Assembly: GCA_900541045.1 (NCBI GenBank)
Contig: UQID01000009.1
Location: 9,423-73,422 of the forward strand
Length of the DNA stretch: 64,000 bases
Direction: 5' to 3'
Origin: an uncultured Collinsella sp.
Lineage (GTDB): Bacteria > Actinomycetota > Coriobacteriia > Coriobacteriales > Coriobacteriaceae
This document shows, piece after piece, positions 16,458-25,302 of this stretch. The notes beneath the pieces are model-generated. The model was not told the DNA's origin. It worked only from the letters and a program-made list of their open reading frames with translations, and made no database searches. The stretch's first letter is position 1. Each line of letters starts with the position of its first letter. Made by a program: the position numbers and the translations under genes.

Positions 16458-18647
16458 CTACTGGCCCGTAGAGGGGTCGGGCGTGGGCGTAGGATCGGGG
16501 GTAGGCGTCGGCGTGCCACCGTCGCCACCCGTGCCACCATTGCCACCCGTGCCACCGTCGCCACCTGTCGTACCGCTATCGCCGGTGGTGTTGCCGCCCG
16601 GGGTTTCAGTGGTCGTGGTTGTCGTTGTCGTTGTGGTGGTCGTGGTCTCTTCCTCTTCTTTTCCCTCGTCTTTATCCTCTTCGTCTTTCTTTTTGTTGTT
16701 TGTGCCGTAGAACTTCCAGACGTTATTGTTCTTGTACGTGGGAGCCGTTCCGGTCGAGAATTCCTCGCGCTCGGTGCCCGCAAGAACGGTGTCCATGAAC
16801 TTCTTAAAGACGGGCAGGTTGGTGCTGTCGCCCAGCAGGTCCGAACCGTACTTTTGGATGGGAATCTCGCCTGCGGAATAACCGGTCCACAGGGCGCATG
16901 TCAGTTGCGGCGTGAAGCCGCAGAACCACAGGTTGGTGGTGTTGTCAGTGGTGCCCGTCTTGCCGGCATAGGGCTGATTGACGTTCAGCGCGCCGGCGGC
17001 ACCCGTGCCGCTGCCCTGCATGACGCCGGATAGAACATCGGTAACCGCGGCAGCCTCGCCTTCGGTGAGCACCTGCGTGGGATTGTCAGTGTGCTGGTAC
17101 AGAACCGAGCCGGTACGCGAGTCGATCTCGGTAATGGCGATGGGCTGACGGTAGTAGCCACCGTTGGCAAACGTTGCGTAGGCAGATGCCATCTCGAGCG
17201 GTGAGATGGACCCGGTGCCGAGCGTCATGACGGGAACGTCCTCGATATTGTCCTTGGCGGGATCGATGCCAAGCTTTTTGACGAGCGACATGATCTTGTC
17301 ATTGCCGATGGCTTCGGCCACCTGAATGTAGCCGGTGTTGGATGAGTATGCCGTTGCCTGCTTAAGCGTGATGTTGCCATAGCTCTGGTTGCCGTAGTTT
17401 TGCACCTCGGTCGTGGTGCCCTTGGCCTTGAGCGGCGAGTTGCAGTTGAGGGTGACGTTGGGGTTCATGCCGTTTTGGATGGCAGTTGCCAGCGTAAAGG
17501 CCTTAAACGTGGAGCCCACGGGGCGCTTTGCCGTAGCGTGGTTCACGTGATTCTCGTCGGCGTTGTAGTCGTAGCCGCCTACCATGCACTTGATGTAACC
17601 GGTCTTGGGGTCAACGACGACCATGCCCATGTCCAGGCCGTCGAGCGAAAGCGTGTCGAGCTGCGAGCGCACGGCCTCCTCGGCCACCTGCTGCATGGTG
17701 GGGTCGATGGTGGTCTTGACGGTCAGACCGCCCTTAAAGAGCACGTCGGTGGAGAACTCCTGCTCAAGCAGCTGCTTAACGTAGGCGACAAAGTAGGGCT
17801 GAGAGTACACATCGACGCCACTGCCCGAAATCTCGGTCACGTTAAGCGTGATGGGCTCAGCCTGCGCGGCATCGTGCTCTTCCTGCGTGATGTGGCCCAG
17901 ACGCAGCATGTTGTCCAGAACCTTGTTGCGGCGGGACAGCGCCAAGTCGGGATTAACCGTGGGGTCGTACTGCGAGGGCGAGTTGGGAAGGCCGATCAGC
18001 AGCGCGGCCTCGCTCAGGGTGAGGTCGGCGGCGGTTTTGGACAGATAGGTCTCGGCGGCGGCCTCGATGCCATATGCTCCATGGCCGTAGTAGATGGTGT
18101 TGAGGTACATCATGAGGATCTCGTCTTTGGAGTACATATCCTCCATCTTGATGGCGATATAGGCCTCGCGCACCTTACGCTCGATGGTCGAGTCGAATTG
18201 TTCCTCCTGCAAGATGGTGTTGCGAACCAGCTGCTGGGTGATGGTCGATGCGCCCTCGTGGCCGCCGGTGAGGGTTGCCACCGATGCGCGTGCAATGCCC
18301 CAGAGGTCGATGCCGCCGTGCTCGTAGAAGCGCTCGTCCTCAACGTCAACGGTGCCCTGCAGCACGTACGGGGACACTTGGTCCTTGGTGATGGACTTGC
18401 GGTTTTGCGTGTAGAAACTCGCAATGGTGTTGCCGTTGCAGTCGACGATGTCGGTGGGCTCGCTCACCAGATACGCGTTGGCATCGGTGTAGTCGGGCAG
18501 ATCGGACAGCCAGCGGTTGACGTTGCCGATCATGCCGATGCCAAACGCTACGCCCGCGATAAGCAGAAAGCCCAAAAACGAGAGCAAGATCATGGGAAGG
18601 GCATGCGTCTTAGAGCGACTGCGCCCCTGTCGTTGGCGAGGACCCAT
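16458..18647 (-). CDS. Class A penicillin-binding protein (transglycosylase/transpeptidase)
   Basis: This bifunctional enzyme polymerises and cross-links peptidoglycan outside the membrane. The 729 residues contain a basic cytoplasmic N-terminus and a membrane segment at about 20-42. The GT51 transglycosylase domain carries EDERFYEHGG and GASTITQQL. The transpeptidase domain carries STFK (active serine), SSN and KTG. The C-terminal 75 residues are low complexity: an acidic stretch, a run of thirteen Thr, then Gly- and Thr/Pro-rich repeats, which probably form a wall-spanning or glycosylated tail. The ATG at 18647 follows TGGAGGTC. An in-frame ATG 20 codons upstream lacks such a site. Confidence 0.93.
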   Translation of the reverse strand: MGPRQRQGRSRSKTHALPMILLSFLGFLLIAGVAFGIGMIGNVNRWLSDLPDYTDANAYLVSEPTDIVDCNGNTIASFYTQNRKSITKDQVSPYVLQGTVDVEDERFYEHGGIDLWGIARASVATLTGGHEGASTITQQLVRNTILQEEQFDSTIERKVREAYIAIKMEDMYSKDEILMMYLNTIYYGHGAYGIEAAAETYLSKTAADLTLSEAALLIGLPNSPSQYDPTVNPDLALSRRNKVLDNMLRLGHITQEEHDAAQAEPITLNVTEISGSGVDVYSQPYFVAYVKQLLEQEFSTDVLFKGGLTVKTTIDPTMQQVAEEAVRSQLDTLSLDGLDMGMVVVDPKTGYIKCMVGGYDYNADENHVNHATAKRPVGSTFKAFTLATAIQNGMNPNVTLNCNSPLKAKGTTTEVQNYGNQSYGNITLKQATAYSSNTGYIQVAEAIGNDKIMSLVKKLGIDPAKDNIEDVPVMTLGTGSISPLEMASAYATFANGGYYRQPIAITEIDSRTGSVLYQHTDNPTQVLTEGEAAAVTDVLSGVMQGSGTGAAGALNVNQPYAGKTGTTDNTTNLWFCGFTPQLTCALWTGYSAGEIPIQKYGSDLLGDSTNLPVFKKFMDTVLAGTEREEFSTGTAPTYKNNNVWKFYGTNNKKKDEEDKDEGKEEEETTTTTTTTTTTTTETPGGNTTGDSGTTGGDGGTGGNGGTGGDGGTPTPTPDPTPTPDPSTGQ

Positions 18648-18808
18648 ATATTGACCTCCAGGTATGTCGTGCCAGGCGGCAGGTGTTATGCCTGGCAGGA
18701 TGGACATAAGTTATTACACGATAAACCAAACGAGGCACGCGGGGCCTCGTGTATGCTGGATGACGGCATTTTTCAGAGTGAATGCATACCTTGGTGAGGA
18801 GTTTACCG

Positions 18809-20785
18809 ATGGCGATTCGGCCGATGGAACCGAGCGGACAATGCGAAAGCGAGTTGGCGGCGGCTGGAGTGGCGCTGCCCGAACTGCTGGCGCCTGCTGG
18901 CGGGCTCGACCAGATGCTCGCGGCGATTGCGGCGGGTGCCGATGCCATCTATGCGGGGCTGGACGGATTCAACGCTCGAGTGAGCGCGCATGGCTTTAGC
19001 GATGATGAGTTCGCGCGCGGTTGTGCCGTGGCCCATGCCCGTGGCGTGCGTGTGTACGTGACGCTCAACGTGTTCGTGTTCGATGATGAGCTTGCCGACG
19101 CCGTGGCGTTGGGGGCGCATGCGCACGCGTTGGGTGCCGATGCGTTGATTGTGGCCGATGCCGGGCTGGCTTGTGCACTTCGTGCGGCGATTCCGGGGGT
19201 CGAGATTCACCTGTCCACTCAGGCGGGCGCTCATAGCGAGGGTGCCGTGCAGTTGGCTGCCAAGGAGTTGGGCGTTGAGCGCGTGACGACTGCGCGCGAG
19301 CTGAGCGTGGCAGAGATTGAGACGCTTTGCGCTACTGGCGTGCCCATCGAGGTGTTCTGTCACGGCGCTATTTGCATTGGATACTCGGGTGCGTGTGAGT
19401 TTTCGGCCCTGAGGCGCGGACGGTCGGCGATGCGCGGTGATTGCACGCAACCGTGCCGTCTGTCCTATGACTTGGTGGACGAGGAGGGGCAGAGTGTTGT
19501 CGCTGTCGAAGGGGATCGCCTGCTTTGTCCGCGTGACTATCTGGGCATCGCGCATCTGCCCGAGCTTGTTGCCGCCGGCGTGGCATCGCTCAAGATCGAG
19601 GGCCGCATGAAGAATCCCGACTACGTCTTTAACGTGGTAAGGGTGTGGCGTCGGGCGCTCAATATGCTGCGCGACGGCACATGGGATGCCGATGCGGTGC
19701 CGACGCTTGAGCGCGAGCTGGGAAGGTCGTTCAACCGCGGCTTTACCGATGCGTATCTGCGGGGCCGTTCGGGCGCCGAGCTCATGAGCTTTGAGCGCGC
19801 GATCAACCAGGGCGTGCGCGTGGGCCACTTGGTGGCGGTGGGTCACGAAGAGGTGACGGTTGAGCTTGATGCCGCCGTGGCGGCGGGCGATACGCTCGAG
19901 ATCCGATTTTACCCGGGTGCCGACGCGCGTCCCGATGTGCCCAAGCGCTGGCCACAGGTGCCTTGCCCCGTGGATGCCGCTGCGGGAGAGCGCATCGTCG
20001 TGCATTGCAAACGCAAGGTGGACGCGGGCTGTGAGGTCTATCTGATTCGCAGTGCCGGCGTGCTGGGGCAGACGGCAACGGTGTTGGAGCGCATGCGGGT
20101 CGAGGCAGATGCGGTCGCGCCTGCTGAGCGGTCCGTTGAGGTGCTGCCGTTTGAGGGCGTTCTGGCAGATGGCGACGTGCCGACGGAGTTGGCGGGACCG
20201 GCGGAGCCGGCAAAGCATGAGGCTTTTGCTCGTATGGTCTTTGCCTGGGAGCTGATGGATTTGGATCCGCGCGATGAGCGGGATCTGTCCGATGCGACGG
20301 TGGTGCTCGACGAAGTGTGCCGCGCAGGCGACGCCGAGCGGACTCGAGCGCTTATGCAACGTGCCGGGCGTATTGTTTGCCGCAACCTGGGGCAGGTGGC
20401 GATGGCCCGCGAGCTGGGCACGACGTTTGACGTGGCGGCGCCGGTGTTCTGCGCCAATCGGGCCACGCTTGCCTGGCTGCGCGGGCTTGGCGCGAGGTGG
20501 GTATACTTGCCTGCCGAGTTGCTCAGCAATGATAGGGAGCGTATTGCCGAGCTGGCTGCTGAACCCGGCGTCTTGGGTCCGTTCGACGCCGACTGTCCCG
20601 AGCTTATGGTGTGCGAGCACTGCCTGCTGACCGCCGAGGGCGTCTGCGCCACCGATGCGACGGGGCAGGTCCGTTGCCGCGACTGCTTGCGTCGTCGGCA
20701 GGTGCGCTATCTGGTCGAGCGTGACGGTACGCGTCTGCCAGTTGCCATCGACGCATGCGGCAGGACGAGGATTTTCCTGTCGTAG
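18809..20785 (+). CDS. U32 family protein (RNA hydroxylation type, RlhA/TrhP-like)
   Basis: U32 'peptidases' include RlhA and TrhP, which act in prephenate-dependent hydroxylation of 23S rRNA or tRNA. The signature EVFCHGAICIGYSGAC (about residues 187-202) is present with downstream cysteines in GDCTQPCRLSY and LLCPRDY that may hold an iron-sulfur cluster. The 658-residue length is close to E. coli RlhA. A C-terminal Cys-rich segment (CEHC, CRDC near residue 620) is an extra feature. The ATG at 18809 follows GGTGAGGAG. The gene is divergent from the PBP, and the 161-base gap shows a small GAGGC/GCCTC hairpin. Which RNA it modifies cannot be told. Confidence 0.82.
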   Translation: MAIRPMEPSGQCESELAAAGVALPELLAPAGGLDQMLAAIAAGADAIYAGLDGFNARVSAHGFSDDEFARGCAVAHARGVRVYVTLNVFVFDDELADAVALGAHAHALGADALIVADAGLACALRAAIPGVEIHLSTQAGAHSEGAVQLAAKELGVERVTTARELSVAEIETLCATGVPIEVFCHGAICIGYSGACEFSALRRGRSAMRGDCTQPCRLSYDLVDEEGQSVVAVEGDRLLCPRDYLGIAHLPELVAAGVASLKIEGRMKNPDYVFNVVRVWRRALNMLRDGTWDADAVPTLERELGRSFNRGFTDAYLRGRSGAELMSFERAINQGVRVGHLVAVGHEEVTVELDAAVAAGDTLEIRFYPGADARPDVPKRWPQVPCPVDAAAGERIVVHCKRKVDAGCEVYLIRSAGVLGQTATVLERMRVEADAVAPAERSVEVLPFEGVLADGDVPTELAGPAEPAKHEAFARMVFAWELMDLDPRDERDLSDATVVLDEVCRAGDAERTRALMQRAGRIVCRNLGQVAMARELGTTFDVAAPVFCANRATLAWLRGLGARWVYLPAELLSNDRERIAELAAEPGVLGPFDADCPELMVCEHCLLTAEGVCATDATGQVRCRDCLRRRQVRYLVERDGTRLPVAIDACGRTRIFLS

Positions 20786-20881
20786 ATGCTGCGTCGCGTC
20801 AGTTTGTTATCATAAGAGAGTTTATGGACTTCCAGCACCGCCGTTTTCGGCGAGGGTGCTATAGCAAAAGGAGGATACCCA

Positions 20882-22093
20882 ATGCTGTCTGTTGACGAGC
20901 AAATGCGTATCATCACCTCGGGCGCCGCGCAGATCGTCCCCGAGGCCGACCTTCGCAAGAAGCTTGAGAAGGGCGAGCCCCTCAACATCAAGCTCGGCGT
21001 CGATCCCACCAGCCCCGACCTGCACCTGGGCCACGCCGTGCCGCTGCGCAAGATGCGTCAGTTCCAGGACCTGGGCCACAACGTCACCCTCATCATCGGC
21101 AACGGTACCGCGCTGATTGGCGATCCTTCGGGCAAGAACTCCACCCGCCCGCAGCTTTCGCAGGAGCAGATCGAGGCCAACGCCGAGACCTACGTGAGCC
21201 AGGCCATGAAGATCCTGGATCCCGAGAAGACCACCATCGTGCACAACGGCGACTGGATCTTGTCGATGGATCTGGCCGGCCTGCTGCAGGTGTGCTCCAA
21301 GTTCACCGTCGCCCGTATTCTCGAGCGCGACGACTTTACCAAGCGCTACCAGTCCCAGACGCCGATCGCCCTGCATGAGTTCCTGTATCCCGTGATGCAG
21401 GCTTACGACTCCGTGCAGATCAAGGCCGACGTGGAAATGGGCGGCACCGATCAGCTCTTCAACCTGCTCGCCGGCCGTGAGCTCATGGAGAAGATGGGCA
21501 TGGAGCCCCAGATCGCGCTCACCATGCCGCTGCTCGAGGGCACCGATGGCGTCCGTAAGATGTCCAAGTCCTACGGTAACTACATCGGCCTGACCGATAC
21601 GCCCAAGGATATGTTCGGCAAGACCATGTCCATCCCCGACGAGATGATCGGTAAGTACTACCGCCTGGCGAGCTCGCTCACCCCGGCCGAGGTCGACAAG
21701 ATTGACGCCGCCCTGGCTGACGGTTCCGCCGATCCCTATGAGCTCAAGCGCGCTCTGGGCCGCGACCTGTGCGACACCTACCACGGCGCCGGTGCCGGCG
21801 ACGAGGCTCAGGCCGAGTTCGACCGCGTGTTCAAGGAGGGCCAGCTCGCCGACTTCCCCGAGAAGCATGTTGAGCTGACTGTTAACGACGAGGGCCAGAT
21901 CTACCTCGCCGGTCTGCTCAAGGACCTGGGCCTTTCGGCCAGCGCCGGCCAGGCCCGTCGCGACATCGACGGCGGCGGCGTCAAGATCAATGGCAAGGCC
22001 GTGGCTCCCAAGAGCTACAACATCGACCCCAGCGCCCTCAAGCTGGGCGACACCCTCTCCGTAGGCAAGCGCAAGGGCTTTAAGTTGGTCTAG
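20882..22093 (+). CDS. tyrS: Tyrosyl-tRNA synthetase
   Basis: This class I synthetase charges tRNA-Tyr with tyrosine. The 403-residue product has the HIGH-type motif (HLGHAVP near residue 43), the KMSKS motif (RKMSKS near residue 226) and a C-terminal S4 RNA-binding domain (SASAGQARRDIDGGGVKINGK). It follows AAAAGGAGG. The 96-base upstream gap contains a compact hairpin (AGCACC...GGTGCT) but no recognisable T-box, which would be the usual tyrS control in Gram-positives. Confidence 0.96.
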   Translation: MLSVDEQMRIITSGAAQIVPEADLRKKLEKGEPLNIKLGVDPTSPDLHLGHAVPLRKMRQFQDLGHNVTLIIGNGTALIGDPSGKNSTRPQLSQEQIEANAETYVSQAMKILDPEKTTIVHNGDWILSMDLAGLLQVCSKFTVARILERDDFTKRYQSQTPIALHEFLYPVMQAYDSVQIKADVEMGGTDQLFNLLAGRELMEKMGMEPQIALTMPLLEGTDGVRKMSKSYGNYIGLTDTPKDMFGKTMSIPDEMIGKYYRLASSLTPAEVDKIDAALADGSADPYELKRALGRDLCDTYHGAGAGDEAQAEFDRVFKEGQLADFPEKHVELTVNDEGQIYLAGLLKDLGLSASAGQARRDIDGGGVKINGKAVAPKSYNIDPSALKLGDTLSVGKRKGFKLV

Positions 22094-22121
22094 CAAGTAG
22101 GTCAACCTAACATGTGCAATA

Positions 22122-22156
22122 GGGCCGCAGCCGGGATTCCCGACTGCGGCCTTTTT
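22122..22156 (+). terminator. Intrinsic terminator after tyrS
   Basis: Arms GGCCGCAG and CTGCGGCC with an inner CGGG/CCCG pairing are followed by five T. The family A palindrome begins three bases after this T-run. Confidence 0.88.
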
Positions 22157-22158
22157 AG

Positions 22159-22245
22159 ATGATCCCTTGGGGACGGAGGAAAACGGATCACCGAGGGGGT
22201 CGGTTTGGCCCGGTGATCCGTTTTCCTCCGTCCCCAAGGGATCAT
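22159..22245. repeat. Palindromic repeat, family A copy 1
   Basis: Perfect 35-bp arms (22159-22193 and 22211-22245) enclose a 17-base loop. The arm core is GGACGGAGGAAAACGGATCA. Near-identical elements lie at 39637-39721 and 51341-51425, each right after a terminator, with a decayed one at 3428. No open reading frame or transposase is associated in this window. Confidence 0.92.
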
Positions 22246-22274
22246 TTGGCAGTGCCGTTAAGCGGGGAGGCGTA

Positions 22275-22302
22275 TTGCTGACCCATCGTTTGGGCATACA
22301 AT
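22275..22302 (+). promoter_or_regulatory. Candidate promoter of ade
   Basis: TTGCTG (22275-22280) and TACAAT (22297-22302) are spaced 16 bases apart. Transcription would start near 22309, just before a terminator-like hairpin. Confidence 0.6.
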
Positions 22303-22314
22303 GGCTATTGGTTT

Positions 22315-22350
22315 GCTGCGGTGAAGGCCTGTCCGCTCCGCAGCTTTTTT
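22315..22350 (+). promoter_or_regulatory. Terminator-like hairpin in the ade leader
   Basis: GCTGCGG (22315-22321) pairs with CCGCAGC (22338-22344), followed by six T. It lies between the ade promoter and its ribosome binding site, 20 bases before the ATG. tyrS already has its own terminator upstream, so this one may attenuate ade. Confidence 0.6.
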
Positions 22351-22370
22351 CTACGGTTAAAGGAGTATGT

Positions 22371-24191
22371 ATGTCCGTTGAGGTCATGAGATCTGTGATC
22401 GAGGCCGCCGAGGGTCGTGTGCCCGTTGACACGCTGTTTGCCAACGCACAGATTGTCGATGTGTACGGCCAGCGCGTGGCGCCCGGTAGCGTTGCCGTCA
22501 AGGATGGCGTGATCGTCGGTGTGCTCTACGATGGTCGCGACGATGCCGCCGGTACGTATGAGGCTGCCGAGGTCATCGATTGCCAGGGCCGCTATCTTGC
22601 CCCCGGTTTTATTGACGGACACTTGCATATCGAGTCTTCGAACATCCGCCCTGCCGAGTATGCGCGCATGGCGGCGACGCGCGGTACCACCACTGCCATT
22701 GCCGACAGCCACGAGATCGCCAACGTTTCCGGCCTGGACGGCCTGCGCTTTATGATCGAGGACGGCCGTCGCGCGCCCATTTCCATCAAGTACATGATGC
22801 CCTCGTGCGTGCCCGCGCTGCCCGATGAGCAAGCAGGCGCTGTGATTACCGCCGCTGACATGCAGGCGTTTTTTGCCGAGCATCCGGGCGATGTCTTTGG
22901 CCTGGGCGAGATGATGAACCTGCCGGGCGTCTTTATGGCCGATCCCGAGACCTGCGCTCGAATCGACGCTGCCAACCAGACGCCGTCCAAGCAGGTTGAC
23001 GGTCACGCGCCGCTCGTTGCCGGCAAGGACCTCAACGCCTATGCCGCAGCAGGTATTATCGCTGACCATGAGTCGACGATTCCCGAGGAGGCACTCGACA
23101 AGCTGTCTCGCGGCATGTATGTGATGCTGCGCGAGGGTACGTGCAGCCATGACCTGGCCAACCTGTCGCCGATGCTGCTGGAGAATCCTGCCCGTGCCCG
23201 CCGTTGCTGCTTTGCGACCGACGACCGCGCTCCTTCCGATGCGCTTGCGTCCGGCATGATCGATAACGCCTGCCGCGTGGCGATTGAGGCCGGTATCGAC
23301 CCGGTGGTCGCTATCTCCATGGCGTCCCTTTCCACGGCTGAGGCGTTTGGCCTGGATCACGGCTGCCGCGACCCGCACGAACTGCGTGGCGCCATCGCCC
23401 CGGGCAAGCGTGCCGACCTGCTGGTGCTCAATGACCTGACGTTCACCACGGCTCCGCATCGCGTATACGCCGCCGGTGCTCTGGTGGCGCAGGACGGCAC
23501 CTTTGTGGGCGAGATCGCACCCGAGATGGCCGAGGTTGCGGCCCTTGCCGATGAGCTGCGCGCCTCCGTTAAGCTGCCGAAGCTTTCGCTCGACGTATTC
23601 GACTATGCCTTTAAGCCGGGCGAGGCCGTGATTGACGTGGTGCCGGGTAAGGCCATCACGGGTATGGCTCGCCCCGAGAGCGCCGAGGGCCTGCGTCGCA
23701 TTATGCTGATCGAGCGCCACGGCCGCGGTGTGTCGCTGCAGGCCGAGGGCGCCGACGGTGATGGTCCTGCGGGCCTGGGCCTTGTCGGCAAGCATATCGG
23801 TCGCGGCTGGGTGCGTGGCTTCACCATCACCGGTGGCGCCATTGCCTCCACGATCGGCCACGACTCGCACAACGTGTGCGTCGTGGGTGATAACGCAGCC
23901 GATATGATGGCTGCTGTTGAGGCTGTGGGCCAGGGTGGTCACGTGCTGGTGCGCAACGGCGAGGTCGTGGCGCGCATTCCGCTGGCGCTCGGCGGTCTGA
24001 TGAGCGAAGGCACGGCCGAGGATGTCGCCGCGCAGCACGACGACTTTATGGTCAAGGCGCGCGCCATGGGCATCGAGCCGCCGCTCGACCCCATCATGGG
24101 CATCATCTTCCTGCCCCTGCCGGTTATCCCGACGCTCCGCATCCGCCCCGAGGGCATGTTCGACGTCACAACCTTCACCTACGCCGACTAG
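22371..24191 (+). CDS. ade: Adenine deaminase
   Basis: This amidohydrolase converts adenine to hypoxanthine and ammonia for purine salvage. The 606-residue product has metal-ligand motifs GFIDGHLHIESS, ADSHEIANVSG and GHAPLVAGKDLNAY, a later GTCSHDLAN, and the C-terminal domain with IGHDSHNVCVVG. This fits the Ade family (about 570-600 residues) rather than eukaryote-like adenosine deaminase. The ATG at 22371 follows AAAGGAG. In-frame codons further upstream run through the family A repeat and are rejected. A short leader carries a terminator-like hairpin, suggesting attenuation. Family C sequence starts at its stop codon. Confidence 0.95.
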   Translation: MSVEVMRSVIEAAEGRVPVDTLFANAQIVDVYGQRVAPGSVAVKDGVIVGVLYDGRDDAAGTYEAAEVIDCQGRYLAPGFIDGHLHIESSNIRPAEYARMAATRGTTTAIADSHEIANVSGLDGLRFMIEDGRRAPISIKYMMPSCVPALPDEQAGAVITAADMQAFFAEHPGDVFGLGEMMNLPGVFMADPETCARIDAANQTPSKQVDGHAPLVAGKDLNAYAAAGIIADHESTIPEEALDKLSRGMYVMLREGTCSHDLANLSPMLLENPARARRCCFATDDRAPSDALASGMIDNACRVAIEAGIDPVVAISMASLSTAEAFGLDHGCRDPHELRGAIAPGKRADLLVLNDLTFTTAPHRVYAAGALVAQDGTFVGEIAPEMAEVAALADELRASVKLPKLSLDVFDYAFKPGEAVIDVVPGKAITGMARPESAEGLRRIMLIERHGRGVSLQAEGADGDGPAGLGLVGKHIGRGWVRGFTITGGAIASTIGHDSHNVCVVGDNAADMMAAVEAVGQGGHVLVRNGEVVARIPLALGGLMSEGTAEDVAAQHDDFMVKARAMGIEPPLDPIMGIIFLPLPVIPTLRIRPEGMFDVTTFTYAD

Positions 24192-24240
24192 TCATCGGGG
24201 ACGTTCTTAAACGTCTAGTCGCCTGCGACACTCTTTGACG
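24186..24240. repeat. Palindromic repeat, family C copy 1
   Basis: GACTAGTC and TCTAGTCG flank GGGGACGTTCTTAAA, followed by ACACTCTTTG. The same blocks, partly in inverted order, occur at 59681-59753 and in part at 25205-25278. The element includes the ade stop codon. Confidence 0.55.
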
Positions 24241-24330
24241 TGTTGCCTGGCGCTGCGAATGTGGGACCCCTGGTGCGCGTGAGCTATTTGCCAGGTCCTT
24301 GTAACGTTTGCGCCCGCGGAGTCTTACCTG

Positions 24331-24395
24331 AGCTCCCTTTGGGTACGTTGGAATTGGATACACGTTCGATTCCAACAAGCCCGAAGGGAGCTTTT
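24331..24395 (+). promoter_or_regulatory. Leader hairpin that covers the HAD gene's ribosome binding site
   Basis: AGCTCCCTTTGGG (24331-24343) pairs over 13 positions with 24380-24392, which contains the AAGGGAG ribosome binding site of the gene at 24398. An inner stem, GTTGGAAT/ATTCCAAC, closes the tip. Four T follow and the ATG comes two bases later. The structure would hide the ribosome binding site, or terminate transcription. Confidence 0.6.
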
Positions 24396-24397
24396 CT

Positions 24398-25192
24398 ATG
24401 TTTAAACTGATTGCATCCGATATGGACGGCACGTTGCTTGACGAAAACAGCCAGGTGCCTCCCGAGACCTACGAACTGATTCTGGCGCTACACGAGCATG
24501 GCGTGCATTTCGCCGCATCGTCAGGTCGTCGCTACGATCGCCTGTGCGAGTTCTTTGCGCCCGTTCGCGACAAGATGGACTTTGTCGCCGCTAACGGTGC
24601 CCAGGTCTACGCCGACGGCAAAATGGTAGACCGTGAGGTGTATTCGCACCTGGCGATTCGAAGGCTCGCCCAGGCTGTCGCGACGTTTCCCAATCTGCAT
24701 CTTGCGCTCTTTGACCGAACCAAATCCTTCTTGCTCGATGACGAGTGCAAGATCGTACGCGAGGTCGATAAGGACCTTCCCAATGCCGAGCGCATTTGGG
24801 AACTGCCCGATCCCAGCGTAAATATCATCAAGGCGAGTATCTTTTGCGATGACTGTGCCGTTATGGACAGTGCGTACGTGCTACAGCGAGAACTCGGTCA
24901 GCTCTTTACCTTTGCGCCTTCTGGAAACGCGTGGATCGATGCCATGCAGCCCGGTGTGTCGAAGGCCTCGGGCATCGCACAGCTTGCGGAGCATTACGGC
25001 ATTGGACGCGACGAGATCATGGCGTTTGGCGACTCGATGAACGACTACGAGATCATTCGCTTTGTCGGCACGGGCTGTGCGATGGAAAACGCGCGCCCCG
25101 CGCTCAAAGCGGTTGCCGATCGCGTCGTGGGCTGCAACCGCGACCACGCCGTCCAGCAGGAACTTCGCCGTGTTCTGGAGAGCCTCGCCTAA
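24398..25192 (+). CDS. Cof-type HAD superfamily phosphatase
   Basis: This 264-residue protein has the HAD nucleophile motif DMDGTLLDE (residues 8-16), the C2-type cap and the late MAFGDSMNDYE motif (near residue 208). Cof-type HAD enzymes dephosphorylate sugar phosphates, flavin precursors or PLP, and the substrate cannot be predicted here. The start codon follows directly on a hairpin that includes the ribosome binding site. A second, oppositely oriented Cof-type HAD gene lies at 25303-26145. The two are not close copies. Confidence 0.87.
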   Translation: MFKLIASDMDGTLLDENSQVPPETYELILALHEHGVHFAASSGRRYDRLCEFFAPVRDKMDFVAANGAQVYADGKMVDREVYSHLAIRRLAQAVATFPNLHLALFDRTKSFLLDDECKIVREVDKDLPNAERIWELPDPSVNIIKASIFCDDCAVMDSAYVLQRELGQLFTFAPSGNAWIDAMQPGVSKASGIAQLAEHYGIGRDEIMAFGDSMNDYEIIRFVGTGCAMENARPALKAVADRVVGCNRDHAVQQELRRVLESLA

Positions 25193-25204
25193 TCCGGCAG
25201 TTAG

Positions 25205-25278
25205 GGACGTTCCTTTTCTGCCGGCAGCCGGGGACAGTCTTTGCGGCGCCCCGCGAGGAGTGTCCCCAACGACTACTT
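25205..25278. repeat. Palindromic repeat, family C copy 2
   Basis: GGGGACA (25230-25236) and TGTCCCC (25261-25267) bracket CTTTGCGGCGCCCCG, preceded by GGGACGTTC and followed by AACGACTA. These blocks match the element at 59681-59753. It lies between two convergent HAD genes and may serve as a bidirectional end. Confidence 0.5.
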
Positions 25279-25302
25279 AGCTACCCTGCCGGGTTGATGT
25301 TG

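Noticed and set aside
20786..20881. T-box riboswitch upstream of tyrS
   Set aside because: The gap is only 96 bases and lacks the conserved T-box sequence. Only a simple hairpin is present.
22167..22370. 68-residue N-terminal extension of adenine deaminase
   Set aside because: The upstream in-frame codons run through the family A palindrome and the leader hairpin. The ATG at 22371 has a proper ribosome binding site.
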